DNA from: Sitta carolinensis
Taxonomy: Eukaryota > Chordata > Aves > Passeriformes > Sittidae
Length of the DNA stretch: 64,000 nt
Assembly (NCBI GenBank): GCA_032173965.1
Contig: CM063291.1
Coordinates: 19,967,649-20,031,648, forward strand
Direction: 5' to 3'
The notes beneath the pieces are model-generated. The model was given only the letters and a program-made list of their open reading frames with translations. It was not told where the DNA came from and did not search any database. The translations under genes and the position numbers were made by a program. Shown here one piece after another: positions 35,101 through 45,606 of this stretch (position 1 is its first letter; every line of letters starts with the position of its first letter).

Positions 35101-37308
35101 CTTACTAATGTTTCCCCCTCCCCTACAGACTACCCATTCCCCCTTCAACAAAAAATAAACAGAACTTAGCAGAAAGACGGCTATGGCTAAGCCATGTTAA
35201 CTACTTTATTAGACTCTTAATGCTAGAGTAACTAGAGAAATCATAGTTTACTTATTCATATTGTTGCAGTAAGTAATATTCACACTACGTGCACTCAGCA
35301 GAACAGCAGTACCATAGCACAGGTGTTTTATGCTTAAGTGCATGGTTAGAGTTTCTAGAACTTGTTTAGAACTGTGTACCTCTTCTCTCTCTATTCATTC
35401 GGCCTCCACCACCAAAGAACATGTCAAAGATGTCCATGGGTGAAGAGAAGCTGCCGCCACTCAGGCCTCCTTCTTTAATAGCCTGCTCCCCACCCTGGTC
35501 ATAGAGGTCCCTTTTCTTTGGGTCCGACAGAACTTCATATGCCTGGGATATAAGTTTAAACTAAAAAGAAAAAAGAAGCTCTGAACAACTATGACCAAGA
35601 GGAAAAGTAGCCCTCTCATATACAACTCCATCTACAGATCGAGCCACTACAGCACCCTCTCGTAGCATTTGTTTCCAAAAGGAAACTCCCTCGGTTACAC
35701 ACTATAATAGCACACTTTTGTCCAGGAAAACCACCCCTTTCCTCCCTCTCCCCCCTCCTCCCATGTTTTAAGTGGGCTTAATTTAGTCACATCCACCTTA
35801 CAAGTAAAAGCAAACTACATTTTGTTGATTGTGGTAGTTGCAACACAACTACAATCTCCAACAAATCCATTTAAAAAGGAATATGGTACTCCCTGAAGTC
35901 CTGCAGGTGCCCAGCTGCTCGTGGCCACAGCAATGCTAGTCAGCCTAGAGCTACACAGGGACGTACCAGCCTGCTGAGCTGGTACGTCCAGCTATGACAG
36001 AGACTTATATGACCAGACACTGGTGTTGCTTACTAATCACAAACACAAGGACTTAAATACAAATCAAAACACCCACTTCAACAAAACAATTGAGGAATTT
36101 TCTTAAATAGCTATGAAGAATTCCCTATTACTAAGATCACCAACTGAATTTTTAAACATAATTTGCTATTACTTGAATGACCACTTCCATTTTGAACTTA
36201 ATTTACATATGGCCATGTAAAGTGGAGTAAGAAAAAAAGCAGGCCCAAATTAAAATTACTTTTGATTAAGCTACAGTTTAAGTTCTGTAAATTAGTATTC
36301 TAGAGATATAAGTATGGACCTTCTATTCCTATATTAAGGTATTAGCAGACCAGCTTTTAGATTAACATCATTCACGTTTTCCATAGTTCTCCAATTGTGG
36401 TGCTCGTTTATCATCCAAGCCAACACAGCCAGCTGAGCAGGTCTGTGCTGATAGCAAGTAACATAGTTCTCTATAAGCAGTCCACCCATGTGCAGCCCAG
36501 TGATTCCTTGGGGATAGTTACCGCGGACACATACAGTAGCATTTTTCTCTGAAGAAAACCCATCTAGTTTAGGAACACAAATCTATCCAGCACAACAGTG
36601 CTGGCAGCTGGATCCACTACTAGCCTTTTCAATATCTGTCAGCACAGTGGCTACTAGCACACAAGAAATGTTTCCAGCTTTGCCTGCTTTAACCAGCTCC
36701 TCTAAGGATGATCTTCCACCGTAACTACGGGGATACTGGTATGCCCCATATTCAAAAAGAATAAATGCTGCATCCCCTTTGCCACAGCTGGGCTGTCAGG
36801 CCCGCTGCCAGGCTCACAAGTCTGAATACAGACCAGGAAACAGCAGAGCTTTCACATAGTAGCACCATTTTCCAGGAAGGGCAAAGCAGAGTTTAAACTA
36901 CGACTGAGCGGCCGCCGGGTGTAACAACGGCCTGTTTTGTGGGGGACCTGCGGTGCCCCCGCGGGCGGCCCTCCGCCAGGGCCCTCTCCCTGCAGGGCCG
37001 CCCGCCCCCGGGCCCGGCGGAGACTGCAGTGAGGCCGGCTGAGCCCCGGCCCGCCGGAGCGCCGGACGGCGCCTGCCTCGCGCCAGGGCTGTAGGTGCCG
37101 CCGGGAGCGCAGCCACCTCACTGCGGGTGGATGGCCCACAGGCCTCGGCCCAGCCCCAGCCCCCGGCCCCGCGTACCCGCTCGCCCTCGCTGGGGTTCTT
37201 GTCGGGGTGATACTTCAGCGCCAGCTTGCGGTAGGCGCGCTTGATCTCCTCGGAGGAGGCATTGGGCTTCACCTGCAGGATGTCGTAGTACTCCGTCTCC
37301 TTCACCAT
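32149..37308 (-). CDS. DNAJA4: DNAJA4, type I (class A) Hsp40/DnaJ co-chaperone (complete, 7 coding exons)
   Basis: Coding exons in transcript order: 37308-37177, 35560-35380, 34489-34385, 33622-33395, 33314-33084, 32552-32452 and 32367-32149. The sum is 1197 bp, or 398 aa plus stop (human is 397). The J domain is at residues 1-70 with HPD at 34-36. A short Gly/Phe-rich linker contains [12 protein letters not shown]. The zinc-finger region has four CxxCxG motifs (from C135, C151, C178 and C194). Two substrate-binding beta domains follow, then a C-terminal CQAS CaaX box that predicts farnesylation. From family knowledge, it delivers clients to Hsp70 and stimulates Hsp70 ATPase from the cytosolic and membrane face. 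DNAJA1 was the main alternative. Residue matches such as [15 protein letters not shown], plus the tail-to-tail position beside SKIC8, favour DNAJA4. The ATG is in a strong CCACCATGG context. One oddity is Gln at residue 12 where the family usually has Gly. Confidence 0.96.
35959..35989. repeat. Perfect 12-bp hairpin in DNAJA4 intron 1
   Basis: GGACGTACCAGC (35959-35970), loop CTGCTGA, then GCTGGTACGTCC (35978-35989). The stem is GC-rich and includes a CpG in each arm. Confidence 0.9.
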
Positions 37309-37465
37309 GGTGGGTACCTGTGGGAGGACGCTGCGTTACCGCTGTGATCCCGCCGCCTTACCCCGCCCGGCGCCCCGCCGAGGCCCTACGGGCCTCACTC
37401 ACCACCGCAGTCGCTCCTCTGCAACCGACACCAGCCGCAACACCGCAGCCCACTCAGCGATCCCA
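37309..37465 (-). other. DNAJA4 5' UTR with a probable 85-bp intron
   Basis: On the minus strand a donor GTGAGTG lies at 37402-37396 after CTGCGGTG. An acceptor CCCACAG ends at 37318. Nine UTR bases, GTACCCACC, then lead into the ATG. This gives a UTR intron of 37318-37402 and a short first exon from about 37465 to 37403, placed about 30 bp downstream of the TATA box. An unspliced leader is the alternative. Confidence 0.55.
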
Positions 37466-37600
37466 GCAGCCCCGCCTCTTCCGCGGGCTTTATACGGGCC
37501 CCGGCCGAATCTTCTGGAATGACGCCGCGCGTGATGTCACGGGGCTGGAACGGTCTAGAACGGCGGCGCGTGACGTCACCGGCGGTGCGCGCGGTGGGAG
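37403..37600 (-). promoter_or_regulatory. DNAJA4 heat-shock-type core promoter: TATA box, two HSEs, CRE
   Basis: Reading the minus strand, TATAAAG is at 37494-37488, which places the start near 37460. Just upstream is TTCTGGAA (37512-37519), a tail-to-tail heat-shock half-site pair. Next comes a three-unit element with GAA (37548-37550), GTC (37553-37555) and GAA (37558-37560) at 5-bp periodicity; only the middle unit deviates from TTC. A perfect CRE, TGACGTCA, is at 37571-37578 and a near-CRE, TGATGTCA, at 37532-37539. HSF1 binding and heat induction are inferred from these motifs. Confidence 0.75.
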
Positions 37601-37730
37601 GGGCCTCGGGCCGGGCCCGGGTCTCGCCCTCAGTTGTGGAGCTGGGGCGGGACGGGTGAGGGGCCGGGGCCGGGCTGCCTTCAGTGGGTCCGGCTGCGGC
37701 GCTGAGGCTGCCCCGGGGTTGTGCCTGCTG

Positions 37731-38371
37731 TTCCCTGAGCACAGCTCACACAAACCACTACTAGAGCAATGAAGTACTCAGGAGTTGGCATTGCATGGGA
37801 GCTGTAAATCATTATCTATGTTAATGTGGTAATGCATATCTATTCTTACTTCTTCTTTATTGCTTTTAGATTTATATGCAATACTACTTCTAAGCTAAAG
37901 TGCCAAAATAATAACTTTATTATATGGAACTTTAGATGTGCTTTCCATTAATGTTAGAATATGACTATTCTATAGAGTTAAAATATGTATTAAAAAAACC
38001 CCCATGTTTTGTATCTCTGTATTATAGAAACAGTCTAGTCACTCTAATTTAGAAAGCTTCCACCCGTGTCAGCTTTAGACAAATGTAAAATACCGTGAGC
38101 CCGACAGGGGTGAGGGGTCCCTCCTGAGGTACCGGCTTTCGCCTGAGGGGCCCCTCATGGTCGGTGCCTCATTTGGCGCTGGTTTCTCTCCTTGCTCTGT
38201 GAAATCAATTCACCTCTGGAAGAGCCTGGTCAGCACCCTGGTACAACCTGCCCCATGCTGTGTGTTAGGTCATATTCTGGTTAATTAGTTGATGGCTTTC
38301 CTGGTGCCTTGTTCCTCAGTATTTTGGGCCTTTTAAATAAATTGGGCTAGTGCTGTACCACTGCCGTGCCC
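37731..38371. other. Noncoding flank with a GC-rich palindromic patch
   Basis: AT-rich at first, then GC-rich from about 38095 to 38200, with the 14-bp palindrome TGAGGGGCCCCTCA (38144-38157). No coding exon is seen. Confidence 0.6.
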
Positions 38372-38898
38372 TGAAGATTATAAATAGGTTTATTCTCCTA
38401 CACTAAATCCCGCTTTGACTTTAATAGCATCACTGAGTAGGGACTATTTTGCTTGTATCTTATTGGCATATAGGATGCACCTGTGTAATGTTTATTTTAT
38501 AGCATGGAAGCTATTTAGCCTCTTCTCTGGATTTGTGGGAGTAATCCTCAGGTAATGATTGATCCTTGTGATAGACCATCTTCTCCCTGACAAAGGCAAT
38601 AACTTAGCCAGGTAACCCATCTCTTAGAGGTGGGAGTGGAGAAGTGAATTTTAGCAGAGTGTATTTTAATGTTTATGTTACCTTTAACATCTAAAGCCCG
38701 CTGGATGCTGTCTCCTTTCTGTCCTAGGCAGCACAAAAAGAACTTGTTTCTTCTACCTGTTGATCAATCACTGGAATAGTATCTTCTAAAGGAGAAATCT
38801 CCTCATCTCTAGAGTTTTTGGAAGTACTTAAGATTAGAACAGGACATCTCATGGGAAATATTTTAGCTTCTGATTGTTAGAAGTTTGTCAGTATTGCT
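38372..38898 (+). repeat. 527-bp direct duplication, copy 1
   Basis: This is about 99 percent identical to 45854-46379. By eye there are four substitutions and one 1-bp indel. Homology starts at TGAAGATTATAAATAGG and stops sharply at GTCAGTATTGCT. There is no target-site duplication, and the ends are not those of a typical LTR. Confidence 0.95.
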
Positions 38899-41800
38899 CT
38901 GTATCTGCTTGTTATTTGCCCTTTCCTCAAGTCAGCCTGTCTGGAGCAGACTTGGAAGCTGGGATAGTTTTTATCCTTCTCCAGGTAACCAAACATCCTC
39001 AATTAATTATTTACTGCTCAGGGGCAAGGAGATAACTGGTACTTGTATGCAGCTGAGCAAAAGCATGTTTTCATAGAAGACGGCAACTTAATGCTGAAAA
39101 ATCTCAAAAATACAAAAAAGCTGCATGAACTGAGAACGTATTTTGCTCAAACTTGAGCTGAAAAGAAATGTGTACAAGCTGTCTTTTTTTTATTCCAGGA
39201 AACAGTTCCTTATTCCTGGAAATAGTTTCATGAAAGCAGAGCGTCTCCTGTGATTATGATAACCCCAAGTTTCCAGTGCCCTGCCCTGACAACCACAGCC
39301 CAGGTAAAGAGTGAGGATGACTCTGAAGGAAAGGGCCCTGTTGTATTGTCTAATAGTGAAAAATGGGAAAAAAAGAAAAAGGGGGTGGAGAAGCAGAAGT
39401 GCGGGATCTGAATGAAAATTTTTCATCATTAGAGCTCTGGTGCCATTATAAATAACTTCCTACTGTATTTCAGGTAAATACTATTTCAAGACTGAATTAA
39501 TACAATCTGGCTATATTAAGCATGTAAATTTACTGAAGGAGGGGGAGCACATTACAGGAAATCAATAGAAAATATCAATGAAAGGAACAGTTCAAAACCA
39601 CAGGGAAGAAATAAGTGTTGGTAACTACTATTTTCTCTAAGCATAATTATCAGCAGCTGAACATGTAAATTTGTTTTGCAATTGTCAAATAACATTGACA
39701 GGTAATACAGAAACTATTTTCTAAAAATATTTATGGTAAGTTACTCTGTAAACTTGTAGGCCAAGAACTAAATATGTCGTTTTTAAGGCCAAAAGAGGTT
39801 TATTCTCATAATGGTTTTCACCTTAAAGTTAAATTAGCTATAATCTGTAGTTCTGAATGTAATATTTCCATTTAGGAAGAAACAATAAATCTGTTTATAG
39901 CGTTGTAGTAGCCAAATCCTTCAGTAGATGAGAAGCTTTCAAAGCACATTATGAATTTTAGAGATCCATTTTTAGTATGTCATAAAAAGAGTATAAAATT
40001 TCTCATGTAGGTGTGTGTAGATACTGGTAAATACAGTAAGAACTCACACTGGTGGATGGTTTCTTTTGGTTAACTGTTACTTACTGTTGATTTGTTACTT
40101 GTAATAGTGGCCAAAAACTTGGCTGGTTTGGATCTTTGTTTAAGAGGATTGAGCCTCCTACTTCATTTACTTTCATTTTATTAGAGATTTACCAGATTAT
40201 ATTTACTTTAATGGGCAGTATTTGTTTTCTCCGTCTTTGGTTCCAGTTGGTACAATCAAGTTGTTATTTATTCAAATAATTAGTGGGAAAAGTAGTAAGG
40301 GTTGGTGTTTGAGATTATAAAAACAGGAGAGATAGCACTCTATGGATATTCTTTGCATCATCATGCAGTTATTCTGATACCTGAGGGGAATACAGTCCTG
40401 TAGCTGTCTGAAGCAAGACATTTCCTATTTATCAATAGTGTATTTATGAAACAGAGTTAGAATCTTCAGCAACTGGCTTTGTCATGATTAGTAATAAATG
40501 TGATACAGCCTCTACACATGCAGGCATATTTCTCAGCAATTACAGAGGTAGTTCCTGTACTCAACCAGCCTGGTGATCAAGAGTTATATGCCCAACTCTG
40601 TTTCTTGTGGTGCGCACCTTGCCTCCTTAAGTCTGTGGTTGTTGCTAACCAGCAGTTGCTTAACTGTTTTTCAGATGAACAGCTAATTTCTTTTACTGTT
40701 CTTTCCCTTTCTTCCCTCCTGCCACATGAATCACCTTGTCACTTTTTACTTAACTTATCAAAAGTCATATGTGGGTGTCAACAGGAAAACAAGCAGAGAA
40801 TTTATGATGTCTGCAAGGAGGCAGGACTGGACTGGGAATGGGGAGTAAATAGGTCTGGAGCCTGTTTCATTTAACCACCAGAGGACTCTGGTTCTGGAAC
40901 AGGTTAGCATAAACCAAGAGTGAAAACTGCTTCCCCCGACCTTGGGGCCGTGCAGCATCTTTATATGCTACAAGAGTTATGCATTTATCTTTTAATCCTG
41001 TTATATAAACTGCTGCTAAAAATCTGCTTGCTTGCATTTCTTTTATTTGGCTGTATTACTATTTCTCAGTCTTGTTGAAGGCAACATCCTGGAGAAGCAG
41101 GTAAGAGAACAATCTGCTGAACTGCAGCTGCAGCTTCTTGCAGCACCCTTGATTTTTGTAAAGAAGTCTCAGAAATAATTTTAATTACAAACACTGGGAA
41201 AAAAGTTAAGAATCTGAGGGATTGTGTCTCTTCAGTCACAATAAATTTGCATAAAGAGCTTCAGTATTTCCTCTATAAAGTGAAATTAGAATCACAGCAG
41301 ACTTTTCCTTCATGCTGAGCTGGATTCTTTTAAGCATCCAGATCTCAGAAGTTACCACAATTTCTACAAACTTCATAGGAAAATATCCTTTAAATAATAT
41401 TTTAGTTATGATTTTTAGTCTTACTAGAAAAATACGTTGAACAGTAAACTATGGCAGTTTCGTTTAATGAACCTTTAATGGTCCTAAGACCATAGTTAAT
41501 ATATGAAAAAGATACTCAGTACAGAAACAAACTCTTAGGAAGATCTTTTTGCTAGAGATGGAAAGTAAAAGATCTGTATCTCCAAGAAAAATGCAAATTA
41601 TGGCATTTGTTTTGATCTATTTTAGGGTAGTGTATAGTGAGTGACTAGCAGTCATAGCTTTCTCTAATCTGAATTCCTTCATTAGAAATTAATTAGTATA
41701 GAAAGCATATGTGAGTTTAAAAAGTTCTTGCTTGCCTGGAGCTTTTCATTCTGGAATCTGCATTCAGCATCATCTCCTTGGCCCAAGGTAGCATAAATTG

Positions 41801-44534
41801 GTTGATCCTTAAGGTATGTGTTGAGACTCACTTGTTTAGTAAGACTTAATGGAGGCTTTGCCACAGTAATGTTTGAAGACATGTTTGGATTTAGAATTTT
41901 GCATAAACAAACCCCGAATCCTACTCTAATTTAGTATATCTGTGGAGTTTAATTGTTGTTTTTTTTGCTTTAGCTGAAATGTTTTAGACACCAAGTAAAA
42001 TTTTAAATTTTATGAGAAAGTGGGAAAGAGAGCTGTAAATAATCACAATAAATGTAGTTAACAGAACATAGCAGGCAGAGGGCTACAATTAGTAGCAAGT
42101 TGAAAAGATGACAGGCTCTAAGAAAACTGATTTGAAATAATGAAAAAAGATTAGAAGTAGTGCAATTTATGTAAAGAAACGTAATAAAGCCTTTGAAACA
42201 GGAAAAATAAAAGTTATGAGATATTTTACCAGTGGTTGTTGTGAAGTAAAGCTTTTTTTGATTTGGTTTGGATTCATTGCTGGAAGATGGGAGTAACAAT
42301 AGGACTACCAGTTTAATAATATGTTTGCACCAAAAAATACTGTTTTACACTTTTTGTTACTAGTTACATGACTAAAAAAAGGGGCCCTATCACAAATTGC
42401 TTAAATAACAGGGACGAGTAGCAAGGAGCATCCAGAATTATTCTATCCCTCCATTTATTTTAAGTAAACACAAGTTTTATGGTGAAACATTCACTTCCTT
42501 GCCTTACAAGTAAATAAATGGGGGAGTACATAGTCCTGGGTAGTTTCACATTTCCATCGTCTTACTGTGAATTAAACTTGAAACATCCTGTCCCAAGCAT
42601 AGCCCACCTACACTGGGCAAGGCTGGTCTGCCTTGCAGTGCTGTTGGTCACTGACCTTAGTAACATCAAGGCTTTGGTTTGGCTTCTGATATTTCTGTTT
42701 GGGATCTTGTGAAAGTGTAAGTTTGTAGTGACAGTGTCTTCAACTCTGAGGTATCAGCTGCAAATTTCTGAAAGATACCAGTCCTTATTGCAGAGCAAAG
42801 GTTGTGAACAATATACGAGCTTTATTTGGCTTTTATATTCCTTTATAGCTTAGTGAGCCTGTCAGTACCCAGAAATCTTAACCTGTAGCTGTAAAAAGCA
42901 GCTCATCCTGCCACAGAAATTCTGTCTGGGTCTAGTGCAGTCTTGTGCAACTTGCATGCAGGTAAATTTAGGCATAAAAGAAAAGGATTATAGCATCTTG
43001 TAACGTGCAGCATGTAAAAACCATTTCAAGATGAAGGTCTATTCTGCTGAATTCTGTATAAGTTGCTGGCCTCACTTATTAGGATTCCTTTCTTGAAACT
43101 TGGAGACAACCTAGAAACGTACCAGAACTGCAAAGGCAGGTTCTGTGTAGAACTATAACTACAGAGGCAAGTACGGTGTAGAACCGTTACAGCTTGACAC
43201 TCATGTGCCTATTGTTCAAGTGACAAGACTGTAGCTGACTGTTGCAGGAAACACAATTTATCACAATCACATGAGTTTTCTGTTACAGTCACACAATAGA
43301 GAGTCCAAAAGCAACTCTTCTCCACCAATTCCCGCTGATAAATTCCCCTTACTTTGCAGCCTGGCTTCCCTTCTGGCAGTAACAAGCTGCGCTTGTTACT
43401 GGGGGAGTGATCTGGCACTGCAGAATGCTTGATTATGTCAAAATAATTTGCTAACCTTCAGCAGTTTAAGGAAGATTGCAGGAAAAACAAAACAAAAAAA
43501 AATCATTCATAAACACAGTGTGTAAAGAAGACACGTATATTTGAGGTTTTCTGTTTATTCACTGAAAATACAAGACTTGTAGAGTGGGCAGCTGTTTTCT
43601 TCCATGAGACCACCCTGTTATCCAGCCACTAAACACCCAAGATGCAACTCAAGCAAGGTAATTAGCAGTTCTCTAATTGGATTCCTTCATATAGCATCTA
43701 AAACACTTTAGATGACCTGAAGAAGAAAAAGAAGAGTTTTCTTGCAGCAGAGTGTTCTTTATTATGTTACTGGAAAGTTGGTTGCAAGAAAGAGACCTTG
43801 TAGCTTTCTGCAGAGAATCGTTGGAACAAAGCATTTGGAGAATTATCCCAAAATGAAGAAGCTAAATCAATCCTGACAAATACAGAGTTTTGCTGCATAT
43901 GATGACACATATTTACCATTGAAATATCCCCCATTTTGTGTTCAGATATTTTCAAATAAAGTTTCTGGTGTTGAGAATAGATCCATCCCTTTGAATCTCA
44001 CTTCAAAGTTTTCTTTCATTTCACATTGTATTGTCTACAATTATATGTTTGGATATGGTTCAAGACACTCCAGAATAAAATCCACACTTTCTATTAAGTT
44101 AATATTTGGTATCTTAGATAGTCCTCATCACTATGGTTGTTTTTGTACCATTAAGTAAAGCATTTTAGATGATGTTCTCTGGCTCTGAAGGTCATGGCAC
44201 AGCATAGCTTGCATCTCTCCTTGTCCTGCAGACAGGGTAGTCATTAATTTAGTCTCTAGTGACAGCCTCTGCCCTGCATTGTCCCAGGGAAGTGCCAGTT
44301 CATTGAGACCAAAACCATGGCAGGGAAGGTGCTCACAGGGGTTGGCTTGAGCCATTATCTGGATTTTGTTTTGTTTACCAGGATAGAAGTAGCCTAAATA
44401 GCTGAACTGGACTCTTACATCCCGGAAGTAGTTTGTTCGGTTATGTGTGGAAACTTCCACATTATGCCATAGGCCTGCTCTGGTGAGGTGCAGGAAGTGC
44501 TGCTACAGTTGTAGTGCTGGGGGAGGTGCTTGGC
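38899..44534. other. Noncoding AT-rich DNA between DNAJA4 and the candidate ACSBG1 exon
   Basis: Only short frames and no recognised repeat over most of its length. The last part (about 44160-44534) is GC-richer and may belong to the adjacent LTR element. An upstream noncoding ACSBG1 exon could lie here but cannot be identified. Confidence 0.6.
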
Positions 44535-45158
44535 TGTTGCAGGAGGGGTTTCATCGGTTATTGGTATTACCAGTGTTGCTGTCGGGACGTGCCTTGGCTT
44601 GTCTGGGCCCTGCTGCTGAACCAAATAGCGGCAGCTTTGGTGTTTCACCCCAGAGACACCTTTGGCCAGCTGGTGATACAGCTGGGACCGTGGAGACAAG
44701 TCTGGGCACGCCGGGGCTCCGGGAGCAGCGGGATGGAGCTTCCTTTCGTGGAAGTTTCCTCTTTGGTGGAGCTTTAAGGCGATGGTGAAGGACAGAGTCA
44801 GTTCTGATGGAGGGTTTAATCCAGAGCTTTTATTCTGTCCCACAGGCCTCTGAATCTAGTAACAGCTCCTCCAGAACTCTCAAACCGCATGGTTGCTCAC
44901 CCTTTTACCTGGGGGAGAGGGGTCAGGAAGCCACCAACCAGGTACAGGAGAGGAGGTCTTAAGTGACAAAGGACACCTGGATGGCCCCCCAGGGGTAGAG
45001 GGCATCCTTTGGACTTGCCAATCAGTCGATGCCCTTCTGGAATTCTAGGAGTGACAGACAGTGCTCGGCAGGGGTGGGGAAAGTAGGGATGATTGGCATA
45101 CCTGGGAAAGAATCTTCAGGGGAGGAACCTGGGGTAAAACATGAATCACGCTGCAACA
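44535..45158 (-). mobile_element. Probable ERV LTR (solo or fragment)
   Basis: The segment starts TGTTGCAG and ends CTGCAACA, an 8-bp terminal inverted repeat with the TG...CA ends of an LTR. It is about 624 bp and GC-richer than its surroundings. On the minus strand it has AATAAA (44834-44829). I see no matching target-site duplication, so one edge may be wrong or the copy rearranged. A 142-codon minus-strand frame here crosses the left edge and resembles no known protein. Confidence 0.6.
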
Positions 45159-45606
45159 ATAGGTAGACTTGAAGCCGTTCCCTAAGGTAATTAATGTGTG
45201 TTTTCTTTAAGAAAACACCTTCATTGAATGTTCTTTTTTGAAACTAGACTTAGTAAAATTAGAATTGCTTCAACTCATGTGAAAAAATTCGTGGAAATCT
45301 TGGCAAAGGAAAATATTTGCATCTTAAAGCATTGTAGACTCATTAAAATTCTTCTCATGGAGAATTAAAGTGAATTAAAAGGAAAGTTTAGCAGTAAGCA
45401 GCTCACAGGCACTGCGACATTGCAAGCATGTTAAAATCAGAAAGAAATAGCTTTTGTAGCAGTAGTCTCCTCCTCTTGTATTACGTGTTGTCTTTTGTAA
45501 CAAATAACCAGTTACTGTTGGTTTCTTTGGTTCTCCAAGTAGCTCATTTATGCCTGATCCGCACAGTTCTTTAGCATTTGTGACCAGCTTTGCAGGGTTT
45601 GTCAGC

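Larger units (their letters stand above)
36890..37730. promoter_or_regulatory. CpG island spanning DNAJA4 exon 1, intron 1 start and promoter
   Basis: This is a dense CpG-rich block in an AT-rich surround. It covers the first coding exon, the start of intron 1 and the upstream promoter. On the plus strand it extends about 170 bp beyond the CRE, so it may also drive divergent transcription to the right, where ACSBG1 is expected. Confidence 0.7.

Noticed and set aside
36852..37753. Several 70-150-codon frames on both strands near the DNAJA4 promoter
   Set aside because: Overlapping frames in a CpG island; apart from the true exon 1 part they have no protein-like features.
38885..39076. Signal-peptide-like 63-codon frame (starts MSVLLCICLLFALSSS)
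   Set aside because: It begins inside duplication copy 1 and diverges after 14 bases, with no splice or promoter support; copy 2 does not preserve it.
44415..44843. 142-codon minus-strand frame
   Set aside because: It mostly lies inside an LTR-like element, crosses its boundary and resembles no known protein.
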